In this document: positions 1 to 6,574 of the stretch, one piece after another
Numbering within the stretch: the stretch's first letter is position 1
Layout: each line of letters starts with the position of its first letter
Assembly (NCBI GenBank): GCA_902836725.1
Contig: CADFRV010000127.1
Span: 1 to 7,078 of the forward strand
Source of the DNA: Muribaculaceae bacterium
GTDB taxonomy: Bacteria > Bacteroidota > Bacteroidia > Bacteroidales > Muribaculaceae
Reading direction: 5' to 3'
Length of the DNA: 7,078 nt
Notes under the pieces: generated by a model
Told to the model about the DNA's origin: nothing
The model's database searches: none
The model's input: the letters and a program-made list of their open reading frames with translations, nothing else
Made by a program: the position numbers and the translations under genes

Positions 1-939
1 GAAAACCGGGAACTGTTCGGCGCTCGCCTTGTATGACACATGCTGCAGGTCGCTCTTCTTTATCTGGTCAAGGCTCTCCACAAGCTGATCCACGGCTTTC
101 GCGCCGCTGCCGTTGATATATACGCCGCCACCTGCCGAGGCGATCTCCTTTGCCATACTCTCGTTGAGGTAAGTGGTGACGGGAGCACCGGAGTCGTCTT
201 TCAGGAACTCCCCGCGTTTTCCGTCAAGAGGTATGGGAGCGCCTTTCAGCGATCCGATGCCTATCACATCCACCTCTATGCCGAGCCCCTCGGCATATTT
301 GGCCATCTCGAGGGCGTCCCCCTCATGGTTCTCACCGTCGGTTATGACTATTATAGCCTTGTTAATCTCCTCGTCGGGCGAGAACGAATGGATGCACATG
401 TTAATGGCGGTGCCGATGGCTGTGCCCTGTGTGGGCACCATATCTGTCGATATCTCGTCGAGATACATCCTTGCCGAAAGGAAATCGGTAGTGATGGGAA
501 GCTGTGTATACGCTTCACCCGCAAAGACGATAAGCCCCACCTTGTCGTTGTCGAGTTTATCGATCAGGCGGTTGAGAATATACTTGGCGCGTTGCAGGCG
601 CGATACCCCGTTGGGATCGTCCGTAGCGGATGCGAGCATCGAGCGCGACACGTCGAAAGCTATCATCACCTCTATGCCGGAAGTGTTTTCCACCTCCTCC
701 TTCTCCCCTGCCCGGGGCCTTGCCACAGCCACTATCAGAGCCGCCAGTGCCAGAAGCTCCAGCGTGATCTTCACTGCGGGCATGTACTTCGATGCCTCAG
801 GCATAAGATGCTGCAGATGCTCGGGCTGTCCGTAGCGGCGCAGCTTTGCCCGCCGGGCCATACGCGCCCAGAACCACAGGCCGAATACCACCGGCACAAG
901 CAACAGCAGATAAAGCAGATATGGATATGCAAACGTCAT
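1..939 (-). CDS. batB: BatB, VWA-domain membrane protein (partial, C-terminus beyond the window)
   Basis: The frame opens at the ATG read from 939 and stays open for 313 codons to the left edge without a stop, so the gene is truncated by the window. Hydrophobic segments lie at about residues 5-25 and 57-73. A von Willebrand factor A domain follows from about residue 88, with the metal-binding MIDAS motif DVSRS at 96-100, a candidate MIDAS Thr at 173, and the third-loop Asp at 201 in ITDGEN. BatB proteins usually end with a further membrane helix about 20-30 residues after this point, which would be missing here. It is clearly paralogous to the preceding BatA: VFAGEAYTQLPITTD here compares with VFAGEAFTGVPMTTD there. 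It is expected to sit in the inner membrane with a periplasmic VWA domain and act with BatA and the MoxR ATPase. It starts 157 bp after batA, an unusually wide and structured gap for this operon. The start codon follows an A-rich stretch without a clear Shine-Dalgarno sequence. Confidence 0.93.
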   Translation of the reverse strand, partial: MTFAYPYLLYLLLLVPVVFGLWFWARMARRAKLRRYGQPEHLQHLMPEASKYMPAVKITLELLALAALIVAVARPRAGEKEEVENTSGIEVMIAFDVSRSMLASATDDPNGVSRLQRAKYILNRLIDKLDNDKVGLIVFAGEAYTQLPITTDFLSARMYLDEISTDMVPTQGTAIGTAINMCIHSFSPDEEINKAIIVITDGENHEGDALEMAKYAEGLGIEVDVIGIGSLKGAPIPLDGKRGEFLKDDSGAPVTTYLNESMAKEIASAGGGVYINGSGAKAVDQLVESLDQIKKSDLQHVSYKASAEQFPVF

Positions 940-1096
940 TGTTTCAAATTCTAAGTAACTGGTCGAATAACTTTAATGTTTGTTCAAAAACCTCACTGAA
1001 GAAACATTGAAATAATCTGACCAATATATAACATAATTTTGAACAGTTACTTAATAGTCCGTTTTTCAGAGGCCATGTACCACAGACGCGTCAACG
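940..1096 (-). promoter_or_regulatory. batA-batB intergenic region with a long interrupted inverted repeat
   Basis: This AT-rich 157-bp gap separates two genes that are normally close together. On the plus strand, the 17 nt at 1037-1053 (TTTTGAACAGTTACTTA) are matched by complementary arms at 983-989 (TTCAAAA) and 952-961 (TAAGTAACTG). The match is therefore a 17-bp stem whose 3' strand, in the minus-strand transcript, is broken by a 21-nt bulge at 962-982. The apical loop covers about 990-1036. The 3' arm ends 12 nt before the batB ATG, so the folded leader would lie directly against the initiation region. A further 7-bp pair (AATGTTT 975-981 with AAACATT 1002-1008) could form an alternative fold. 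No convincing TAnnTTTG promoter element was found on the minus strand. There is no T-tract after the stem, so a simple terminator is unlikely. The role could be translational control, mRNA processing between batA and batB, or the remnant of a small repeat element; the sequence does not decide. Confidence 0.5.
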
Positions 1097-2086
1097 TCAT
1101 GGAATAGTGCGCAGCCAAGTATGGCGGAGTACAATCTCAAGCAGAAACAGAGCCAGCGCGGCAAGCGCCCACGGCATATAGTTGTCCTCGGTATGGGAGA
1201 AATTGCGCACATCAAGCTCGGTCTTCTCGAGTTTGTCTATTTCGTCGAATATCTCGCTCAGAACTTTGTTGTTGGTAGCCCTGAAATATTTGCCGCCGGT
1301 GATGGAGGCTATCTGTTTCAGCGTCTCCTCGTCGATAACCACAGGGGTGGGCACATACTCGATGCGGCCGAACATGTTTACCTGCGGATAGGGAGCCGTG
1401 CCGTTGGTACCCACACCTATGGTGTACACCTTTATACCCATCTTGTGGGCTATCTCGGCTGCGGTGAGAGGAGCCACGATACCGGTATTGTTGGAACCGT
1501 CGGTAAGCAGGATTATACTCTTGCTCTTTGCCTTGCCGTCTTTTATGCGGTTTATCGAAGTGGCCAGACCGTCGCCGATGGCGGTACCGTCCTCAAGCAT
1601 CTCGCGGCTGAGAGCGGTCACATAGTTGGTAAGCGCGGCGCGATCTGTTGTCATCGGTACACCCGTGAAAGCCTCCCCGGCAAATACCACCAGACCCATG
1701 TTGTCGCTCTCGCGGCCATTGATAAATCTCGACGCGATCTTCTTTGCCGCCTCCAGACGATCCGGTTTGAAGTCGCGTGCGAGCATACTCGACGATATGT
1801 CAAGCGCAAGCACCATATCGGTGCCCTCGGTGCGCGATTTCTGCCAGGCATCGCGGGTCTGCGGACGGGCGAGAACCACTATAAGACACCCTATCGCCAG
1901 AAGCCGCAACGCAAACAGAAGATGCTGCATATACTGCTTCACCGGGCGCTTGAGCCGGACGAACGGACGCACTGTAGATACTTCGAGCGCGGCATGTGCG
2001 CTACGGTGTTTCCATACATACCATGCGATCATCGGTACATACAGCAAAAACAGCCATAACACGCCTGGATGTGCCAAATGAATCAT
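1097..2086 (-). CDS. batA: BatA, VWA-domain inner-membrane protein
   Basis: This 329-residue protein has the usual BatA layout. Hydrophobic segments are at about residues 8-24 and 55-73, a VWA domain spans roughly 88-285, and a last membrane helix lies at about 304-321. The MIDAS site is complete: DISSS at 96-100, Thr168 in EDGTAIGDG, and Asp196 in LLTDGSNN. The size matches the family. The VWA domain would face the periplasm, where it probably binds a partner through a divalent metal. In Bacteroides the Bat proteins have been linked to tolerance of oxygen and oxidative stress; the exact client is not established. The ATG overlaps the TGA of the upstream BatD-like gene by 4 bp (ATGA at 2086-2083), which supports translational coupling and fixes the start. 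Stop is TGA at 1099-1097. The A name rests on gene order and domain layout, since BatA and BatB are close paralogs. Confidence 0.93.
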   Translation of the reverse strand: MIHLAHPGVLWLFLLYVPMIAWYVWKHRSAHAALEVSTVRPFVRLKRPVKQYMQHLLFALRLLAIGCLIVVLARPQTRDAWQKSRTEGTDMVLALDISSSMLARDFKPDRLEAAKKIASRFINGRESDNMGLVVFAGEAFTGVPMTTDRAALTNYVTALSREMLEDGTAIGDGLATSINRIKDGKAKSKSIILLTDGSNNTGIVAPLTAAEIAHKMGIKVYTIGVGTNGTAPYPQVNMFGRIEYVPTPVVIDEETLKQIASITGGKYFRATNNKVLSEIFDEIDKLEKTELDVRNFSHTEDNYMPWALAALALFLLEIVLRHTWLRTIP

Positions 2087-3099
2087 TTCTTATCCTTTCC
2101 TTTTAAGGGTTCCACCTCTGCTCCGGCATCTTCGGCATTCGCTGAATCCTCAGGCAGCTCTGCAGGTTTCGTATCCTCCACAAACTGGAGGGCATCCTGC
2201 CAGGAGCGCACATTGTCGTCGGGCATAGGGCGCACTTTCGCGAATTTCACATAATCGGCTATCTCCACTACCCTCTCCATATATTTCTGGGGAAGGCGCG
2301 TCTCCTCGTTGGAGCGCAGAGCCTTGAGAATCTGTGAGGAGGTCATCTCCATGGCGTTTATTCCGAAACGCTCCTGCAGATACTCCCTCAGGATATCTAT
2401 CAGACGGGTATAATATTCCTTCTCCTGACCTTTCTCCCACAACTGTGCCTCTTTCAGCTCGTTCAGACGGCTGAAAGCGATCTGGTCCGGCGGGAGGCGC
2501 TTTTTCTGCGGAAGGATGTTGACGGTAACCTTCTTGGTGAAGATCAGGTAGCCGCATACTCCGCCCGCTATTATCAGCAACGCCAGAAGATACCACACCC
2601 AGTATTCTGTGATCCAGTCGGGAAGCCAGTCATACCACTTGCTGTGGAAATCAGCCACCGATGCAAGCGGATTTATATCCGACATGGCGCTCACATCCAC
2701 CGGATTAACCTTAAGTGTCAATGCCTTTGAACGCACGGTGTCGGGACCGTTCACAAGCAGAAACGGAGGGATGGTATACACCCCCGAATCAAACGGCTGC
2801 ACCACAAGGGCGCGTTTCATCTCCACCATCCCGTTGCCTAGGTCGGTTGTATCACCGTACACCCAGTCCACGATCTCCACCTCAGGGGGAAACACAGCCT
2901 TGTCCACGACAAGCTGCGACGGAGATGCGGCCTTATCCACTATTTCGACCTTGATAGCCGTGCGGTAGCCCATCGTTATCTGGCTTGAGTCGATAGCTGC
3001 GGTAACCGACGGACGCACTGCGGCGCTTCCGTCTAACGCACTGCAGCCGATGGAGGAAGCCAGCAACATGGCGTATATGTAGGGTCTGGAAATTCTCAT
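2083..3099 (-). CDS. BatD-like/DUF4381-like membrane protein of the Bat operon
   Basis: This 338-residue protein lies between the DUF58 gene and batA, the place where Bacteroidales Bat operons carry a small membrane protein. It has an N-terminal signal segment at about residues 6-20, then a beta-rich presumably periplasmic region to about 135. One strong membrane helix follows at about 166-187, then a cytoplasmic part with KKK/KKR clusters and a helical segment at about 205-308. The segment around EYYTRLIDILREYLQERFG (228-246) resembles the tail found in BatD and DUF4381 proteins. The last 30 residues are acidic, then lysine-rich. SIGC at 17-20 looks like a loose lipobox, but a later transmembrane helix makes ordinary signal-peptide cleavage at least as likely. 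It starts 38 bp after the DUF58 gene, with an AGAAG stretch about 11 nt before the ATG, and ends in a 4-bp overlap with batA. It probably links the periplasmic VWA proteins to the cytoplasmic MoxR/DUF58 pair; that role is inferred from topology and context. Confidence 0.82.
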   Translation of the reverse strand: MRISRPYIYAMLLASSIGCSALDGSAAVRPSVTAAIDSSQITMGYRTAIKVEIVDKAASPSQLVVDKAVFPPEVEIVDWVYGDTTDLGNGMVEMKRALVVQPFDSGVYTIPPFLLVNGPDTVRSKALTLKVNPVDVSAMSDINPLASVADFHSKWYDWLPDWITEYWVWYLLALLIIAGGVCGYLIFTKKVTVNILPQKKRLPPDQIAFSRLNELKEAQLWEKGQEKEYYTRLIDILREYLQERFGINAMEMTSSQILKALRSNEETRLPQKYMERVVEIADYVKFAKVRPMPDDNVRSWQDALQFVEDTKPAELPEDSANAEDAGAEVEPLKGKDKK

Positions 3100-3137
3100 G
3101 TTTTTATATCTTCTTTGTATGATATACTCGCTTCCCG

Positions 3138-4007
3138 CTATCCGCGGCGTTTGAACAGCCCCATCAGAGCCGCCACGTAATCCTCATCGGTGGCCACCGA
3201 CGCGATATTGACACCGCACCGCTTGAGCGTGTCGCTCATAATCTGCTGACGCTCATACCACCAGCGGCCATACTCGTTGCGCACCTTTTTGGAAGATGTG
3301 TCCACCCACATCTCGCGGCCGGTCTCGAGATCGGCCACACGCATCAGCCCTACGTCGGGCAACTGCGCGTCGCGCTTGTCATAGACCTGTATTCCGTAAA
3401 CATCGTGCTTGTTCGACGCGATGGAGAGAGCCTTGTAATAATCCTTGTCGTCGATAAAGTCCGAGATCAGGAAGGTGGTGCACCGTTTCTTCAACGCATC
3501 CGAGAAATATTTCAGCACCATTCCGATATCGGTTCCGCGGCTCTCGGGGGTGAAGTCTATCAGCTCGCGGATTATGAAGAGGATATGTTTACGCCCCTTT
3601 TTGGGAGGTATGAATTTCTCTATTTTGTCCGAGAAGAATATCACGCCGATCTTGTCGTTGTTCTGGATCGCCGAGAAAGCGAGCGTGGCGGCTATCTCCG
3701 CTATCATCTCGCGTTTCTCCTCACCTACGGCGCCGAAAAGACGGGAACCGCTCACATCCACCAGAAGCATCACCGTAAGCTCGCGTTCCTCCTCATATAC
3801 CTTGATATATGGATGGTTATGTCGGGCGGTGACATTCCAGTCAATGTCGCGTATGTCGTCGCCATACTGATATTCACGCACTTCGGAGAATGTCATGCCT
3901 CGGCCTTTGAAAGCCGAGTGATATTCGCCCGCGAATATGTTCTGCGACAGTCCGCGGGTTTTTATCTCTATGCGTCTTACTTTTTTAAGCAGTTCGTTTG
4001 CGTCCAT
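3138..4007 (-). CDS. DUF58 family protein with VWA-like fold
   Basis: The 289-residue product carries the DUF58 signature: GRGMTFSEVREYQYGDDIRD at about residues 35-54, continuing into IDWNVTAR. A VWA-like core follows with a complete MIDAS-type set: DVSGS at 84-88, Thr159 in SRGTDIG, and Asp183 in ISDF. No membrane helix or signal peptide is visible, so it should be cytoplasmic. Many DUF58 proteins in other phyla are longer and carry N-terminal membrane helices; this short soluble form is the one common in Bacteroidetes Bat operons. DUF58 genes sit next to moxR very widely, and the protein is thought to be a direct partner of the MoxR ATPase, but its biochemical action is not known. It lies 127 bp downstream of moxR, across a gap that contains a GC-rich hairpin, and 38 bp before the BatD-like gene. 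The stop is TAG at 3140-3138. No clear Shine-Dalgarno sequence precedes the ATG. Confidence 0.93.
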   Translation of the reverse strand: MDANELLKKVRRIEIKTRGLSQNIFAGEYHSAFKGRGMTFSEVREYQYGDDIRDIDWNVTARHNHPYIKVYEEERELTVMLLVDVSGSRLFGAVGEEKREMIAEIAATLAFSAIQNNDKIGVIFFSDKIEKFIPPKKGRKHILFIIRELIDFTPESRGTDIGMVLKYFSDALKKRCTTFLISDFIDDKDYYKALSIASNKHDVYGIQVYDKRDAQLPDVGLMRVADLETGREMWVDTSSKKVRNEYGRWWYERQQIMSDTLKRCGVNIASVATDEDYVAALMGLFKRRG

Positions 4008-4077
4008 CAGCGGTTATAATTGTGCTTGGCGTCGGATTTATGCCTTTGGTATAATTCTGAACATTTGATTATGTTAC

Positions 4078-4112
4078 GGCGGCGGGCATCACAGACGACC
4101 GCCGCCTTTTTT
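4078..4112 (+). terminator. GC-rich hairpin with T-tract, terminator-like on the plus strand
   Basis: A perfect 8-bp stem (GGCGGCGG at 4078-4085 with CCGCCGCC at 4099-4106) encloses a 13-nt loop and is followed directly by six T residues at 4107-4112. Read on the plus strand this is a textbook intrinsic terminator shape. Read on the minus strand, the direction of all genes here, the stem is preceded by the A-tract and followed by GTAACATAA, which is a poor terminator. It lies in the 127-bp gap between moxR and the DUF58 gene. It could end an antisense transcript entering from the left, or act in the sense mRNA as a structural barrier or processing site. The hairpin is plain to see; its function is inferred. 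Confidence 0.5.
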
Positions 4113-4134
4113 CACAGGCCGGGACAACTATGCG

Positions 4135-5130
4135 TCAGGGCACCTCCACCTTGTCGAGAATCTCCGATATGATCTCGTCGGCGGTGATATTGTTGGCCTC
4201 TGCCTCGTAAGTCAGACCGATACGGTGACGCAGCACATCGTGGCATACGGCGCGCACATCCTCCGGAATCACATATCCGCGCTGATGCAGGAATGCATAG
4301 GAGCGCGCCGCACGGGCCAGTGAGATTGAGGCACGGGGGGAGGCACCGAAGGAAATTATGCTGCCGAGATCCTTGAGACCATATTCGGCCGGCACACGTG
4401 TCGCAAACACGATGTCCACGATATAGCGCTCGATCTTCTCGTCAATATAGATCTTCTCCACAATCTTCTGCACTTCCAGGATTTCCTGGGGCTTGAGCAG
4501 AGGAATCACGGTCTTTTTCTCATTGGTGATATTCTGTCTGATGATGAGTTTCTCCTCCTCGCGTGAAGGATAGCCGATCACCACTTTCAGCAGGAAACGG
4601 TCAACCTGCGCTTCAGGCAGAGGGTAAGTGCCCTCCTGCTCTATGGGGTTCTGGGTTGCCATTACCAGGAAAGGTTCGTCAAGAGGGAATGTATGGTCGC
4701 CGATAGTCACCTGACGTTCCTGCATGGCCTCGAGCAGAGCCGACTGCACTTTTGCCGGAGCACGGTTGATCTCGTCGGCCAGAACGAAATTCGCGAAAAT
4801 AGGACCTTTTTTCACCTGGAACTGCTCCGATTTCACGCTGTAAACCATCGTACCGAGAACGTCGGCAGGGAGAAGGTCGGGGGTAAACTGTATGCGGCTG
4901 TACTTGGCGTCTATCAGCTGCGACAGAGTCTTGATGGCCAAAGTTTTGGCAAGACCGGGCACACCTTCAAGAAGCACATGCCCGTTTGACAGTAACGCGA
5001 TCAGCAGAGACTCCACAAGGTGTTTCTGCCCCACGATTGTCTGATCCATGCCCCGCGTGATGAGATTGACAAAATCATTTTTGCTCGCCACGAGGTCGTT
5101 AAGCTCGCGGATATTTACCGTTTCACTCAT
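4135..5130 (-). CDS. moxR: MoxR family AAA+ ATPase
   Basis: This 331-residue protein has the full motif set of MoxR ATPases: Walker A GVPGLAKT at 56-63, Walker B VLADEI at 116-121, sensor 1 ATQNP at 158-162, the arginine-finger region EAQVDRF with Arg178, and sensor 2 GASPRAS at 262-268. The C-terminal lid domain runs to the end. Length and composition are normal and no signal peptide or membrane helix is seen, so it acts in the cytoplasm, probably as a ring hexamer. MoxR proteins use ATP to remodel or help assemble protein partners, usually working with VWA-domain proteins. The four following genes (DUF58, BatD-like, BatA, BatB) are the usual partners. It is the first gene of this run, and a Bacteroidetes-type promoter lies about 115 bp upstream. 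The start follows an A/T-rich stretch (GATAAATAATTATG) without a Shine-Dalgarno sequence, typical for this phylum. The stop is TGA at 4137-4135. Confidence 0.96.
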   Translation of the reverse strand: MSETVNIRELNDLVASKNDFVNLITRGMDQTIVGQKHLVESLLIALLSNGHVLLEGVPGLAKTLAIKTLSQLIDAKYSRIQFTPDLLPADVLGTMVYSVKSEQFQVKKGPIFANFVLADEINRAPAKVQSALLEAMQERQVTIGDHTFPLDEPFLVMATQNPIEQEGTYPLPEAQVDRFLLKVVIGYPSREEEKLIIRQNITNEKKTVIPLLKPQEILEVQKIVEKIYIDEKIERYIVDIVFATRVPAEYGLKDLGSIISFGASPRASISLARAARSYAFLHQRGYVIPEDVRAVCHDVLRHRIGLTYEAEANNITADEIISEILDKVEVP

Positions 5131-5219
5131 AATTATTTATCAGTTAGTCTTTTTATTTTCTATTTGACTTTCCCCTTACCCTATGGGCGGCATATGCGCG
5201 CTACCGCTATCTGCGGATA

Positions 5220-5246
5220 TTGCACATATTCACAACCCGAGTGCAA
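5220..5246. repeat. Small inverted repeat overlapping the moxR promoter
   Basis: TTGCAC at 5220-5225 and GTGCAA at 5241-5246 form a perfect 6-bp inverted repeat with a 15-nt spacer. The right arm covers the last three bases of the -7 element of the predicted moxR promoter, and the left arm falls about 15-20 nt into the predicted transcript. That position would suit a repressor operator. Six-base arms can occur by chance, so this is only a candidate. Confidence 0.25.
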
Positions 5247-5277
5247 AAATATAAAATTATAGCCCCAGAATGTGAAA
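5244..5277 (-). promoter_or_regulatory. moxR: Bacteroidetes-type promoter upstream of moxR
   Basis: On the minus strand, TATTTTTG at 5251-5244 matches the Bacteroidetes -7 consensus TAnnTTTG exactly. A weak -33 candidate, TTTC, lies at 5277-5274, 22 nt upstream; the usual TTG is not perfect. A TATAAT string also occurs in the spacer. Transcription would start near 5240, giving a leader of about 110 nt before the moxR ATG. The position in a 196-bp AT-rich gap, after a gene end and before the first Bat operon gene, makes a promoter plausible. Confidence 0.5.
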
Positions 5278-5292
5278 CGGGAATGTTAATTT

Positions 5293-5323
5293 TTTCTTAA
5301 TTGAGTTTAGCTCTATTAAGAAA
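5293..5323 (-). terminator. Hairpin directly after the HU-LysM stop codon, possible terminator
   Basis: A 9-bp perfect stem (TTTCTTAAT at 5293-5301 with ATTAAGAAA at 5315-5323) continues past one T-T mismatch into three more pairs (GAG with CTC) around a 5-nt loop. It begins three bases after the TGA of the HU-TM-LysM gene, where a terminator is expected. However, in the minus direction the stem is followed by an A-rich stretch rather than T residues, and the stem is AT-rich, so it does not fit a classical intrinsic terminator. It may instead protect the mRNA end. Confidence 0.4.
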
Positions 5324-5326
5324 TAA

Positions 5327-6574
5327 TCAATTTTTGGAATAACGGCTCATAATCTCAGCGGCCTTGCGTTCGGCGGCCTCCTCGCTGGCTCTGTCACCCG
5401 GCTTTATGCCGTATTTTGAGGCGGGAGGGATCACCAGGGTTGTCATCGGGGGTATCAGATCGGGATCGCCGAGCTTGTCGATGTTTTCCATATAGATATA
5501 AACCCAGAATTTTTTCTTACCGTAATGTTTCTGCGCCATCGTGGTAAGAAAACGTCCCGCACGCACCGTATCGGTAACAACACCGGGTGTCGCCACCGAG
5601 GCTTCCGGAGTTTCGGGAACCGTTTCCGCAACAGCAGCGCTGGGTTGGGGACCAGTTTTCATCAGCGTGGAATCCACCTCCGTGGGTTCGGCTTTGGCCG
5701 CCGGCACATCACTTGCCGCATGATATACCTGCACATCCTCCGCTGATATGTTAACACTTTTCACCGCACTTAAGTTTAACCTGTCATACGCGAAAAAGCC
5801 GATGAGCAGTCCTGCCATCAGAGCCAGAAATGCCGTAAGCACTATGTTCATTGTATGGTGGTTGTTTTCCACCACCCTCTCCTTTTCTATAACGCGCTCG
5901 TAAGTAACAGCCGGCGCCTCGCGGCGCTGTTCGGCAATTTTCTCGTTTAGTGATCTGGGAACCTGGCGCACACCCGGGCGTGACTGTGATGGCGCCTGCC
6001 GCGAAGGCTCATGAACCGGAGCAAGCTCCGGTTGAGGTGTCTCCTCCACAACTGTATCTTCCACAACCGTTTCCCTGACAGGTGTCTCTGTTACGTGGTG
6101 TACCTCCTCGCTTTCCTCCGTCTGAGGCTCCGCATCGGCAGTATTCCCAACTTCAGAGGCATCCACGTCAGATGTTTCTTCGTCCACTTCAGACAGCACA
6201 GCCATATCGGCCGGCGCATCATCGCGCTTCGCCGCCGTCAACGGTTCCATCACCGAGGTCTCCGCCTCCTCGGCGGCAGCCTCAAGCATATCCTCGGTCA
6301 CCTCATCGTCAAGCTCCACCGGCTCGAACATCGAGAACGGGAGGTTCACAGCCTCGGCGAGCGACGGGTCAGGACCGAATTCCACCGTCACCGTTCCGCC
6401 GGCCTCTATCTTGCGGAAAACACCTATCCCCTTCACCTCGCAGAAACCCTGGTCGGCGAGTGCGGCTCCAACAAGATCCGCGAAATCCACAAGAAACGCT
6501 CTCGCAAGATCCTCGCTGCACCCGTTTATTTTTGTCAGCTGCGCCACTATCACGGGCAATGGAAGTATACTCAT
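5327..6574 (-). CDS. HU-like domain / transmembrane / LysM fusion protein
   Basis: This 415-residue protein has four visible parts. Residues 1 to about 90 resemble an HU/IHF fold, with VKGIGVF at 47-53 standing where HU has the GxGxF turn. The DNA-binding arm region is divergent and acidic (FGPDPSLAEAVN) and lacks the usual basic residues. Residues about 88-190 are a low-complexity acidic linker rich in Glu, Asp, Val and Thr, then a Pro/Arg-rich stretch to about 235. One strong membrane helix spans about 242-263. A second linker leads to a LysM-like domain at about 334-384, including YGKKKFWVYIYMENIDKL and ending LVIPP. LysM domains bind peptidoglycan, so the tail should be periplasmic and the HU-like domain cytoplasmic. 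The ATG overlaps the stop of the preceding HU gene by 4 bp, so the two are probably translated together. HU domains fused to envelope domains are known in Bacteroidetes, but their function is unclear. A role in tethering DNA to the wall is inferred only from domain order. Confidence 0.85.
   Translation of the reverse strand: MSILPLPVIVAQLTKINGCSEDLARAFLVDFADLVGAALADQGFCEVKGIGVFRKIEAGGTVTVEFGPDPSLAEAVNLPFSMFEPVELDDEVTEDMLEAAAEEAETSVMEPLTAAKRDDAPADMAVLSEVDEETSDVDASEVGNTADAEPQTEESEEVHHVTETPVRETVVEDTVVEETPQPELAPVHEPSRQAPSQSRPGVRQVPRSLNEKIAEQRREAPAVTYERVIEKERVVENNHHTMNIVLTAFLALMAGLLIGFFAYDRLNLSAVKSVNISAEDVQVYHAASDVPAAKAEPTEVDSTLMKTGPQPSAAVAETVPETPEASVATPGVVTDTVRAGRFLTTMAQKHYGKKKFWVYIYMENIDKLGDPDLIPPMTTLVIPPASKYGIKPGDRASEEAAERKAAEIMSRYSKN
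6014..6033. repeat. Perfect short inverted repeat inside the HU-LysM gene
   Basis: AACCGGAGC at 6014-6022 and GCTCCGGTT at 6025-6033 are exact reverse complements separated by two bases. The site lies in the Pro/Glu-rich linker of the HU-TM-LysM gene and encodes part of QPELAPVHEP. It could form a stable mRNA hairpin or be a protein binding site, or it may simply follow from codon bias in a low-complexity linker. Confidence 0.4.

Noticed and set aside
40..954. Long plus-strand open frame opposite batB (304 codons)
   Set aside because: It mirrors the BatB frame, which has clear VWA motifs; the antisense product has no recognisable domain and reflects GC-rich codon use.
1121..2059. Long plus-strand open frame opposite batA (312 codons)
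   Set aside because: BatA with its full MIDAS site occupies the minus strand; the opposite frame shows no domain and no start signal.
2150..2596. Second minus-strand open frame inside the BatD-like gene
   Set aside because: It is out of frame with the BatD-like gene, whose 4-bp overlap with batA and domain layout fit the operon; no domain is visible in the alternative product.
3405..4019. Plus-strand open frame opposite the DUF58 gene
   Set aside because: The DUF58 frame has strong family motifs; the antisense frame has none.
5190..5215. Short palindromes (GCATATGC at 5190-5197, and CCGC/GCGG at 5203-5215) in the moxR leader
   Set aside because: The arms are four bases long, too short to separate from chance without folding or conservation data.
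6041..6110. Short repeated GTTTC/TCCACAAC-like units resembling a tandem or CRISPR-like repeat
   Set aside because: They are codon-level repetition in the Val-Glu-Thr linker of the HU-LysM protein; no regular repeat and spacer pattern exists.
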